A DNA stretch of 64,000 nt from Cyanoderma ruficeps (Eukaryota; Chordata; Aves; Passeriformes; Timaliidae). Both the position numbers and the translations under genes were made by a program. The stretch lies in NCBI GenBank assembly GCA_008694505.1, contig VZDJ01007749.1, positions 8,516,601-8,580,600 of the forward strand, in the 5' to 3' direction. A model generated the notes under the pieces. The model had not been told where the DNA came from and made no database searches. It saw nothing but the letters and a program-made list of their open reading frames with translations. This document shows, piece by piece, positions 38,417-49,405 of the stretch; position 1 is the stretch's first letter; every line of letters starts with the position of its first letter.

Positions 38417-38425
38417 AAATTACAG

Positions 38426-39054
38426 AGCCTGGACCTTTAGATCCACCACTTCTATTGGATGTTACAGCAAGGGCAGCAAGCATTACCTGGCAGCATCCTT
38501 TAAAGCCAAATGGCGTTATCACACATTATAATATTTACCAAAATGGCCAACTGCATGCTACAGTGCCAGGAACTACATCTAACTGCACTGTAGAAGACTT
38601 GCATCCTTACACTATCTATGTGTTTCAAGTAGAAGGATGCACTTCTAAAGGATGCTCTCTTTCACCCACAACCCCAGAAATACAGACTCTTCCAGATGCC
38701 CCTGAGGATATTCCTGCTCCAGAACTCTACTCTGATACTCCAACTTCTGTGGTCATATCCTGGCAACCGCCTGCTCGCCCAAATGGTTTGGTGGAAAACG
38801 TTACAATAGAGAGGAGAGTGAAAGGAACAGAACAAATCTCAACTGTGGTGTGTCTTCCTTTCAGTCAGTCCATGAGCTACATTGACCAGAGCACTGCTCT
38901 GAGCCCTTGGCAGAAGTTTGAGTACAGAGTGCTGATGAGCACCCTGCAGGGGAGCACGAACAGCAGTGCCTGGGCGGAAGTTACCACCAGACCTTCAAGA
39001 CCTGCCGGTGTTCAGCCGCCTGATGCAGAAGCATTGGGACCCTATTCAGTCCAG
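38426..39054 (+). CDS. USH2A: USH2A exon equivalent to human exon 41; two complete FN3 domains
   Basis: This is the largest exon in the window: 629 nt, entry phase 1, exit phase 0. The acceptor is AAATTACAG and the donor CCAG|GTAGGA. The first FN3 domain runs from PGPLDPPLLLDVTARAASIT through WQHPLKPNGVITHYNIY to the cysteine-bearing strand F/G (GCTSKGCSLSP). The second runs from DAPEDIPAPELYSDTPTSVV through SWQPPARPNGLVENVTIERR to FEYRVLMSTLQGSTNSSAW and EVTTRPS. The exon ends with the A strand of a third domain (RPAGVQPPDAEALGPYSVQ). Each domain shows the FN3 core Trp, the PNG turn and the tyrosine corner. Sequons NCT, NVT and NSS are present. A cysteine in TVVCLPFS has no counterpart in human (TTLVTLPRS, recalled). 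Length and phases match human exon 41, residues about 2532-2741. Confidence 0.97.
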
Positions 39055-40968
39055 GTAGGAATAATTCTCATTGCCTCATGGCTTTAGCATGTTTTCCTTG
39101 TAGCAACTGTGCATTTAAGAGAGACATCTACTGGCTGAGCCAACAGACTTCATTGCTGCAGGGGTAGTTGAATAATTAGTGTCTGTGCTTTGGCTCAAAA
39201 ACATTAGATTCCTTTCCATTTTTTTTTTCTTTACACCAGCCTCTGGCATTATATTCCAGTTCATTTTCTTCCTTACACAACTAATGTATTTTCAATATTA
39301 AACTTAAATGATTACTTTTAACTCCCTAATCAGATCAGAAAATGACCTACTACCTTCTCCAAAATTTCAAGACTTCATTAAAATGTAAAGAAGTAAAAAA
39401 GATTTTTTTTTCTGTAATTAAGTCTTCTGCATAATTATCAGATTTTTTTTAATGGCTAATGAAGAAGAAAAAATAGCATTTTTGTTCTCCTGATTTACGA
39501 AAGAGGAGTCTTACAGGACTACGTAGGAAGTTTTCAATTATTCACATCGTTCTGTTGGGAATGAACTCTAGAGGACAGGATAACTACCATTGTTTTGGCT
39601 TGCATACAAACTTCATTCAAGGGAAATTAGTGTAACCAAACAAGAGGGATTTTTGTAGCTTAGAAGCCTCTTTTGTGTAAATACACACATGCTTCCATGG
39701 ATTCAGTCTTGTACTAATGCCAAAAGTATTGGTACAGTAGCTTGCTCACCAGAGCACAAAACAAAGGACATTTGCATAAGATTGAAGTTCATCTGTCAGA
39801 TTTATTATTTTTTGGTATACACTGTATTTTCAAAAGGTAAACAGAGTGGTGTTACCAATGCAGTCTGCATAGTTTGAAGGTATGAATTTCAGCAGTAAAC
39901 CAATGCTGATTTTTTCCTTTGTTCACACATAATTTTAAGCCATGAGAAAACAGCTATTCACTATTAGACAAAAAATCCTGAGCTTATAAAATTTTGTTTT
40001 AATGTCTAAGGAATTGCATGCTACCTCTGTGTTAATTGCAAATCAGTTCAATATGAGTACAATGGTTACTGTAAGAATTAATAACGATCGACCACTAGTA
40101 ATTATGACAAATTGCCAGACTGCTTATTGAAGATTTGGGCAATCTACTTCCAGGACTCTGCCCTCTGTACTTCTGTAGATATATCTTAATATTCTCCACA
40201 ATTTATAGCGAAGTGTTTTTCATGGATTTGCCAGAAGCTGCAATGCTGAGTAAATAGTAGCTCTAGTTCAATCGCATGCTTCCCCACGTGCCCTCATTTC
40301 ACTGTGTGAGCTTTTTCACATTGGCTTCAACTCTGAGCACAAAGACTCACTGCAGCCTTTGAAGCTCCAGTTAATGTGGTAAGAACATCACAATTTTATA
40401 TCTTACCCATGTTTTACTTTTTGTCCAAGTGTATTCAACACTCAATTCTCCTTTTAAAAGCCTGTGGGTTGTCGGAGATTGTGTCATTCTTTACTGGATG
40501 TCTTTTCCTGTGATCAGACGCGTGTGTTTGTTTGTAATTTTATTGTATTTTCCTCAATTCTGAGATTAAGTAATCTACAAATACTGGAAGTTAGTTGGGT
40601 CATTTATTTCTTTGAAATCTGCAGTCAGGCAATGAAGTTTTCACTCTATAATAATTAAATTTCAATAGAGCATTGTTTTTTAAATTTGTTTTCCTTTATT
40701 GCTCAAGAGTTCAAATGTTTATTCTCCTTCTTCCCCAACCTGTCATTAATATTCAAAACTCTGTAAAGCCCTTTAACATCCAAACTATATGAACTCCTCT
40801 ATGAATGGTGGTCAAATTTAGTGTCACTGCTGCTTGTGTAGTCTTGGACTTGTTTTTTCCACCTGGAGACAAATATTTTTTGGATCTGTTAAGACTAATT
40901 TTTGTCAAAGATGCTGAAGCCTGCGTGTTTTTATTTCCATGAATAGGTTTTACTGTCAGTTTTTATTA

Positions 40969-41000
40969 ATTTTGAATATTTAAGTTAAAATATTCAAAAT
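40969..41000. repeat. Short inverted repeat (13-bp arms)
   Basis: ATTTTGAATATTT (40969-40981) is the exact reverse complement of AAATATTCAAAAT (40988-41000). The AAGTTA between them can pair further with a one-base bulge. AT-rich, so it may be chance. Confidence 0.7.
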
Positions 41001-42727
41001 AGTTTAAAGTGGCAGCATTGACTTGAGAAAAGTGACTTACATATATGCCTCTCCAAATATATTCACTTCGGAGTATCTCTTCTGCTAAATTCTCTTTGTT
41101 ACTATACAGAGCATTGGTTCTTTGCTGATTCCGGCATAAATTCTTGTATTTACCAAGTATTTTAATTTACTTAATGTTGCTCTAGTTGCTAATGTTATAT
41201 TCATCATAAGTGATAGAAAGTCAGGAACACTTGGTACAGTTCCTGTGCAGCAAGTGTCCCATGACTGAGATATTTCAGTTCTGATTTCTAAGATTCTAAG
41301 ACTTCTTAAACATCTTAAAATTTCTCTCACTTGTCCAGGTCAGCAAGACATTTATTTAACTTTTTTAGCATTCATTATTCTAATAATAAATTATTTCTTC
41401 TCTCCTAAAAAAAAATGAAGCAAAGCTATAGTTGCAGAAGAGTTCATTGCACTTCATCACCGACAAGAAAATAGACAAGGTTTGCTGCACCCAGCAGTTT
41501 TCTCGCCTTCTGCTTGTTTGCAGATGGGAGCACCAGAGGAAGCAACTGGGATTTCATCTTACTTGTCGGTCTTCTTACAGATCTGTCAAATGGATTAGCT
41601 TGCTAGAGGTGGTGTTGTTTCCTTCCCTGCATTCTTATGGCAAATTCACGTCAGAGCAGGAGGGCTTGGAGAACACACTTGGCTTCACTGTGTCCCTGAG
41701 GTGGGCTTGTGTGAATTCTGTGTTTTGGGAGAGTACAAGAAGAACAAGGGAGCACCTGTTCACAAAATGTTTGGGGATTTTGCCCAAATTCTGTAGAACT
41801 AACATGGAGATCTGCAAACCCACTGTCTCCTTTCACCCCTGAAATTGCTAGTTCCACAGACAGAACAACTGTGCAGTATTCTGCAAGGATCGCCTCTTAC
41901 TGGTTGAAATGTTTTCCTGTGTGGAAATAGGATGGATTTCATATGGAATTGCTTTACACTGGTGCCCCTAAGAGTCCTAGAAAGGCTTACTTTCCCTCTT
42001 GGGTAGCCCAAGCCCAGCACACCTGCAGTGCATATGTCACCTATGTTGTGTTCAAATGAAATTTGTGGAGTCCTTTGTGCGGTACAGCGCTCTAGCCTCA
42101 GTGTCTGTGATGGTAACTCTTAAGAACAGGGTGGAAAACAAGCCATCTCTTTGGGAAGGAGATTTTAATTACCTCTTGCCCTAGAGAGAGTTGTCCTCCC
42201 AGGTTAGAGCAGAAGGTATTGGAAGGGTGCTGTGGGAAAGATTAGCAAGAGGCTCCTTTACCAACCCACGGTCGCAAATCAATAGAGGCTTTCAGCTGTC
42301 AGTGCAACCAATCCCTAAACCATGAGCGCAAATATTTACTTCTGCCGAAAACAGAGAGAATTTACAAAAAAAGAGAAACATATTTCCATTCCTTTATTTA
42401 GTCATTGAATCAATAAAAATGATTTGATGATGTGAAGAATTCAAAGTGCTCCAGGATAGTACTCACTTGAGTATACAGCTTATTTTCATAGACCAAAGCT
42501 TTCACTCTGCAAGGAGGAAAATATCAACACGGCAGGTACTCTCAGCATAAACACTTCTGATATGTGTGTGCTCCTTTAACATTTAATTTTAATCAGAATG
42601 GACCAATATCTCTCCATAACATTTAACTTGCTTTTCTTTGTGCAACAGAAAGTGTAAGGCTGTCGATAATTTTTAAAGTACCCATTTCTGTGACACCTGC
42701 ATGATATTTTTTAATATTTGCTGAATT

Positions 42728-42862
42728 GATAATGTTCATGGTAGCGAAGTATAATGCGCAATAAACTGCTTTTGTGGCTGATTAAATGCCAAAGTGAAGT
42801 GAAGGTATTCAGCAACTGCAAAAGCCGTTTATTTAGTGTATGCCAATGCCATGAACATTATT
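42728..42862. repeat. Long imperfect hairpin, about 47-nt arms and 40-nt loop
   Basis: The left arm begins AATGTTCATGG (42731) and includes AATAAACTGCTTTTG. The right arm contains TGCAAAAGCCGTTTATT and ends CCATGAACATT (to about 42859). Both pairs are in register, so the arms fold over about 45 nt with internal mismatches. The loop is roughly 42776-42815. No known RNA family was recognised. It could be an inverted-repeat element, an old palindromic repeat or a conserved non-coding hairpin. Confidence 0.75.
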
Positions 42863-45459
42863 CCTGTTACACAAGATTTGCTATACCCTAATGCAGAGAT
42901 GTAGAAAAGAAATTGTTTCCTTTTCTTGTGAGGGTTGCAATTGCTGTGCTGCTTCAATCTCACACTTCACACTGATATGACATTCGGGAATGTAGCTAGG
43001 TTGAGTGGCTTGAGAAAGAGGCTGGTTTACACAGTGAATAATTATTTAATGGAGTTCTTTGTGTAGGGGAGGCATTATGTGGCTGGGTACACTGAACTAA
43101 ATTAACTGTAGTATGAAAATATTTCCATTTTGGCCTTATAACTTTTGGTAGGAGGAATTCCCTTCTGCTGCTGCAGTTCTTCCTTGAGGATTTTGGCCAG
43201 GAAAAGGCAGGTGTAGTCTTAATTATTGGCTTTACCAGAGAATTGCTGCCTCATATTGCCTGTATTGCTCCCCGTCACTGACGACTGCCACCAACTGGAC
43301 CACTGACAGATAAAAAAGCAGCAGCCATTTCCTATCATCCTTCATGTAACTTTTTTCTCAAGATAGAAGTTGGCATGAGTTGTGCATAATCCTGATGTTT
43401 CTCTCCAGGGGAAACACTTTTTCTTCTTTTTATTGTTTATAAAGAGTTTATAAGAGAATGGTTTCCTCCTGGTTGGATGGAAAAAATACCTCATTGACAT
43501 ATAGTTCTTGTGCTGTGCTATTGCTTCATGATAACATCATTTAAAGAAACTTCCTGCAATTTGATTAGATACAAAATGAGAAAAATAAAAAATTATTATT
43601 ACTTCTCTCTTGATATATGTTATATATGTTGCCTGTGAGGCACGAAGGGCTGTGGTGATTCTGAGGCACCTAACTGCCATTCTAATTTCTTTTTTTTGTC
43701 TATTTGTTTTGCATATTGATTCAATACTGTCATTGACTTTCCGTGGATTATTTTCCTAAAGTATTTCCTCGTAAGTTCTCTGACTCAGGAAGGGTTATAG
43801 GCTTTTTAATTTGATTGTCATTCATGTTTGTTTTTACCCACAGAGATGACAGTCTCTTACTTTGCCGTTCACCTGCCATTCTGTTCTTTGTATAGAAGAA
43901 ACTGAAGCAGAGAAAGCTGCTATTCCACCCTCCAGATTGAACAGTGTCATTAGTTTGCTGTAACAGTATCTTCAAGAGTTGCCATCTGTACTCTTTCAGT
44001 GCAGTAGGTTGTCATTTATTGCAACAGTGATAAATTTTTCTAGTAGCTATTTCTCAAATTTCACTACTAAATTGGTTATGCAAGTGAGGAAACACAAATA
44101 AACAGGGCTCTATTTTAGTAGTTGTCTTCTGTTCTTCGTTAGCCCAGAAGCTGGGGAGTGGACTGCATTTGCCTGTTGTTCTGTAAATAGGCTGGGATTA
44201 AAATACACAGGAGAAAGATTTCAGCTGTAAGGAGTAGATATCACTGACACATTTAAAGCAACATGCCTTGTATTTACAGTTTGAGTATCATCCATGAAAA
44301 AGAAGGTGTTTTATTTATCCATTTTCTATTTCCCACAGAATTCGTTATAGGCACATGTTCTGGAGCTGGGTTTTTTTGTCTCACACATTAATGTTTGTTG
44401 TCCTGTGAAGTTGATTCTGATTACAGAATGTTGGATGCAATGCTAATTACTCCAAGGTCACTGAAGTCAGTGCTAACAGTCAGGTGATTCTTCAGTGTTC
44501 CTCCTCTGCAGGTCCCTATGTGGCAGAGAATGAGGCTATGAAGACTCTTCCTCTATTCCAGGTTTAAACTGCCTCTTGTTATTTCATTCCCCAAACACTT
44601 CAGTCTGCAGTTACCCCAGAACATAATTTTGAGAGCAGAAACAACCCTGATTCCTAAGACATGTCTGCTAAAGGGACATGCAGTAAGCCAAGGTAACAGC
44701 TTTGTGCTGGGAAAGGGAAAAAAAAGGGGCTTGGACTTTGTTCACCACCCTTCCGGTTTTATGCAGGTATGCCAGGTGCATCAGGGAAATTGTTTGGGAG
44801 TGATCAATTCTTGTATGAAGATTGCCTTGTAATGCTGCTAAGGTCAGGGAGACCTTGGTTCATTTGACACATAAGAGCTGCTTGAGTGACTTAGGATATT
44901 CCAACAGCTGTAGGAACAACCTTAACTTCCACACTAGAGGTTTTCCACATGTTAGGACTGTGATTTCTTGCACAGCTTGCTCATTTGGTATAGATTATAC
45001 AGTGGGGTTTCATTGGCATCATCCATCTGCCTTTGATAAAGGTGAAACTATCTAGTGTTGGTGTTTAGGATCATAAATGTTCTTTTGTTTTTCCCACTAC
45101 TCAAGCAAAGTTCTAGGAGTTTTTGTAGTAGCAATCTGTTATGGAAACTTGATCATGCTATTCTTCTGTGGTAGTCCTTGCTGAAGCTGGGTGTAACTCA
45201 CATGCAAAGTTTATGAGCAGAACTATCAGTGACTTTTCTCAGAATGTGCATTTCCAGTATGATCCTGGCTCTTGATTGAACCCACAATAATTTCTGTTAA
45301 GACCGATAAGAATTTAGGAGGAAATTCTTCTCCCAGCTATTTGGTGGGAGCTGGAAGATTGTCAGAGGACTAGTCCAGTGCTTGGAATGCAGAATTAGGG
45401 GTAGCAGGGCTTTGTTTGGAGTTTTGCTTCTTTCTGATATGTGATTTAGTCCGGGATTA

Positions 45460-45562
45460 AGTCTTTCTATCTCTAAAACTGGAATAATAATATTTGCGAT
45501 TTGAGACTTACAATGTGCTTTGAGACCAACAGTGAAAAGCTCTCAGTAGTGTATTTATAACA
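45460..45562 (+). repeat. Possible ancient SINE (MIR/AmnSINE-like) tail remnant
   Basis: The order CTCTAAAACTGGAATAATAATATTTGCG, TTTGAGACTTACAATGTGCTTTGAGACC, AAAGCTCTCAGTAGTGTATT follows a common amniote SINE tail (AAATGGGAATAATAATA..., GTGCTTTGAGA..., AAAGCGCTATATAA). Tentative. Confidence 0.4.
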
Positions 45563-48410
45563 GTCTGTTTGTAGAGGTTACAAGCAGTATCTAGGAGAAA
45601 TGAGAATAAAATGAAGCCAAACACACTGATTTAAAAGCAAACTGTTGAAGCCAGGCCTGAACAGTAAAATAGCTTACATGTGCCAATGCCTCTCCGCAGA
45701 TAGCTCAGAATTAAGTTGCAGGGTTCCAACTGCTGTCAAAAAAGGGAAAAAAATTCCAAGGTTATAACTGTTTAATGGGGGGAAAATGGCTAATTTCTGT
45801 CTCTTTAAATTTTGTGGTGGAGAAAATAAGGTCCTTTGATCTTTAAATGAAAGCTTCCAGAGTCATTACATTGAATCAGTTAATCTCTCCCAGTAGTTAC
45901 CTTATTCTCTCCTCCTCATGGGCATCCTCTTTCATGGTCTCAGTGCTGAGCTTCAAATCAATGAACAAACTGTTACTGCTTCCAACACAGCCTGTCTAGT
46001 GAGCTTTCCTGCTTTCATGCATTGCCAAGCTCTTACCTCAAACCTTGGCACGTCCAAGAGGAGAAGAGGTCCAGAAGTGCCACGTGTGTGTTAACCAGGC
46101 TGGCTCCATCATCTCCATTTATGGGTCAGGCAGTCCCTTGCCTCTTGACAAGAGATGTTTGTGAGGGATTGCATATCCTGTCATTCCCTGGTGATATAGG
46201 TAATTCTAAGCAGCTCAAGTGACACAGCAGGCCTAGGGAGTACTCTTGGTCATCCCATTACTTAAAAAATTAGTTAATTTTTTTTTAACTAAATGAACAA
46301 CAGATCTTCCTATCTTTGTGTGAGATACCTGTGCTCAGACAAAAATAAGTTGCACTGTGTGTGCTGCTAGTTGAATATCCTCTTTGTTCAGAATGGGTTT
46401 TATTTCTCTCAGGGAAAAAAAAATTAAAATTTATAGAAATTTCCCACTGTAAGCTCCACAAAGCATATCTATTACTTACAGTATGAGCTACTGTACCTGT
46501 TAGAGCACAACAAATGCTGTAAAGTAGCACCGGGGAAGTTTTGAAGGTGTTACCAGCTAGTGCACACACACACTGTGTGAAACTTGGGAGCTGAGGTCAT
46601 GGAGCAGCCTCCGTTCTCCTGCTATTAACTTGTTCCTTTATGTGAAGGGGTTACAGGGTATAGCAAAACTTGCAGAAGTTGTGTTAATTTTGTAGGTTTA
46701 GACCTAAAAGTTAGGCATCAAAAATGAAATGTGAGTAGAAAATAACTCATCCTCTCTTCCAGGAAATAAGTTTTGGTACAAAGTGTATGCTTTGAGACAA
46801 TTTTGTCTTCTGGGCATGTAGTACCAGGTATTTTCCTAAGTAGTTTGCATGCAGTTCTTTTATTAGAAGCCACCTTGTATTAAGCAACAAGAAGGCTTTT
46901 TTCATCAATAATGACAGATTTGCTGTATTAATATTCAGATGTCAAATGTGTTATCTTCACTGAGGCAGAATTTCAGGATAGGCACTTCATCCCTGCATTT
47001 CCAAGAATTGTACAGCCTGTGTTCCAGTTTCTGACTATGTATAACTTACTTCTCTCTTCATTTGCTTCCGTTATTTTGACTTGTGTCCCTTGTCTCTTGC
47101 TCCTTTCCTGGGGTGAGAGGCCAAAAAGGCCTTGACCCTTTGTTAGTGCTGCTCAGCAATAACAAAAATATCCCTGTGTTACCAACAGTGTTTTCAGCAC
47201 ATATTTGAAATCCCATACTGACCCCATTCTACTATGAAGTTAACTCTTCCCAGCTAAAACCAGCACATACTTGTACTTGAAAACTTATTCTGTTGTCTGT
47301 GCTGATTATCCATTCTTCTGTTTCCTAAGTTTATCACTAGATCATATGGAATACTTCAAAAAGAGAGTTTTACTCAATGTCTGTGAGAATGGTGCAGAAA
47401 CAATTCCTACCTTGTGTGAAATTTTGCACTGCTTTATCAGTGGTATTTTCTTTATTTGTTTGAACATGATTTGGGGCCAGAAGCAACAGAAATCTGAATA
47501 CAGCATTTGATAATTAGCCAGAGCTAAGCCTTTCCTATGTGGGCACCAATAATCTTGGTTTTGCTGTCTTTACTCAAGATCACCCTGTCTCTAATACTCT
47601 GTTTAATAGTATTCCAGAATCTGTTATCAAAATCCTTCAGCTTTTTCCAGCACTTTGTTGCCAGCTTTCTTACAAGTCTCATGGCCTAAAAAGTCCTTCT
47701 GTACCTAAAATAGAACATTTTATAATCCCATTTAAAAAAAAATCATTTTATAAATCAAGCTTCTCTGTTTCTCCGGCCATGTGTAATTTTACATATGCAT
47801 TTTTAAAGGTAGTTATTTTGTAGACTGAGAGAATTAAGGAAAAAGTTGAAATCAACTGAAACCAAAGTATTATGGTATTACTATTTAACACTTCAGTATT
47901 TTCTTTGTTTTACCTAGGTTTTAGGCACGTCTAGGTTTCCTCCATTTCTGTGTTCTTTTCTATGTTGGATTCAATCCTTAATTATCTCGTGCCTGGGAGG
48001 AAAAGAGACAGCAATTGTTATAGATGAGTGGGTAAATGGCAAGGAAAACAGTCCCAGAGCAAAGCAAAGCTTCTATGCTTCCTGCACTGGGATTTCTAGG
48101 GAAATGAGTATTGATAGATGCTTTTATACTACCTTGATGAAACTGTGAGATTCTTAATACATGTTAAGTTGCATGTCCTTATTGTGCCAGTCTGAAGGCC
48201 CCTCTGTCATGGTACTATGGCAAAAAACCTTATATAATTTACAACATCCATGCACATTATAGTGCAATTATTTGAGTGTGATTTCTCAGTGGAGCTGGTA
48301 AGAAAAAAATAAATATATGCTATCAACACTCCCCCCAAAAAACCCAAAAACTTAAAAAAATCTCACCTAACCTGAGTTCAGTAAGAGCAAAACCACAGTA
48401 AGGGTAGCAG

Positions 48411-48450
48411 TATGTGTGTGTATATACATGATGTGTGTGTATATATCTAT
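48411..48450. repeat. Compound (TG)n/(TA)n simple repeat
   Basis: TATGTGTGTGTATATACATG followed by ATGTGTGTGTATATATCTAT; a short compound dinucleotide microsatellite in intron 41. Confidence 0.85.
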
Positions 48451-49070
48451 AAAAATCCTCAATTCTGTATGTAACTGCCAATCTTTTTGTGATAAAGTTT
48501 TCTCGGTATCATTTTATAGTTCCTAAAATGGAAAATTTCACCTGTTCTTTGTCTGATACTTACCAGTGTAATATGTTAGTTAAAAATAAAGGGAAAATGT
48601 GCATATTTCATCATATGAAGAATGCAGAAAAATCTGTTTTTTTATAGGAGCTAATGCATTTATGTCTTTCTGAAAATTGTGTGACAAAAAATAAGATTTG
48701 TTTTTACTCTGCTACTAGTAGTCACACAGACCAGGTAATACACCCTGAAAAAATAAGTGACAGTTAGTGATACTTATGATTTTTAGTGTATTTTTGCTAA
48801 TGTATCTGAACATTGCATGGAATTTTTACTGATGTTCTGAACTAGTAAAGCAAAATAATAGACTTTTCAAAGGTTGTAACTGTTAATGTGGACCTCACTA
48901 AAATTAAAGATTAGGTTTCTAACTGACTTCCCTTTAAAAATAAAAGTCTGTTTTGATGGAAAAGAACGTCTTCAGATTCCACTTGTGTCCATCTTGTAGC
49001 ATGTTATGTCTGTATTTCTGAAATCCGACTGTAAGAAATCTGTTATTTTAATTTTTTTTTCCTCCCTCAG

Positions 49071-49405
49071 GTCTCCTGGAAGCCTCCTCTGATTCCAAAT
49101 GGAGAAATCCTCAACTATGAGATTCGCATGCCTGACCCACGCATTGTCATTGCTGGGAACCCTTCCTCGAGGCTGAGCCATTTAGTGACCAATCTGGTGC
49201 CCTACACCAACTACTCGGTCACGGTGATAGCTTGTACTGGGGGTGATGGCTTTCTAGGAGGCTGCACGGAGAGTTTGCCTACCAGAGTGACCACACCCTC
49301 GACAGTTCCTCAGGGTGTCAGTCCCTTGTCCGTGACTCCAATCAGCGAATCCTTTCTTGCCGTCTCTTGGCAACCACCACTAAGGCCCAATGGTCCCCAT
49401 CTGAG
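49071..49405 (+). CDS. USH2A: USH2A exon equivalent to human exon 42; end of one FN3 domain and start of the next
   Basis: Length 335 nt, entry phase 0, exit phase 2. The acceptor is TTTTTTTTTCCTCCCTCAG and the donor TGAG|GTAAGC, both strong. The translation opens VSWKPPLIPNGEILNYEIRM, the FN3 B-C strands of the domain begun in exon 41, and continues to LVPYTNYSVTVIACTGGDGF and GGCTESLPTRVTT. The C-T-x-C pair is typical of usherin FN3 domains. A second domain then starts (VPQGVSPLSVTPISESFLAV, SWQPPLRPNGPHL) and the split codon AG|A gives R. One NYS sequon is seen. Length and phases match human exon 42, about residues 2742-2853 (recalled). Confidence 0.97.

Larger units (their letters stand above)
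30523..38425 (+). other. USH2A: USH2A intron 40 (7,903 bp)
   Basis: No exon recognised. It holds a 14-nt N gap in an A run (33628-33641), a plus-strand CR1 fragment (33775-34119), a 15-nt A run near 36715-36729, a 37-nt pyrimidine run (36890-36926), and the T-run with one N just before the next acceptor (38380-38416). A 14-nt word, CACTGAACTGAGAG, is repeated at 32841 and 32867. From about 35.5 to 38.0 kb no transposon was seen. In humans the corresponding intron hosts the deep-intronic c.7595-2144A>G pseudoexon variant (recalled); I did not identify a counterpart here. Confidence 0.88.
39055..49070 (+). other. USH2A: USH2A intron 41 (10,016 bp)
   Basis: It starts GTAGGA and ends TTTCCTCCCTCAG. 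No exon recognised. It contains a small hairpin (40969-41000), a long imperfect hairpin (42728-42862), a possible MIR-like remnant (about 45460-45562) and a TG/TA simple repeat (48411-48450). Around 41430-42190 the sequence is less AT-rich and carries overlapping open frames on both strands (up to 136 codons); I recognise no protein family in them. No CR1 copy was seen. Confidence 0.9.
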
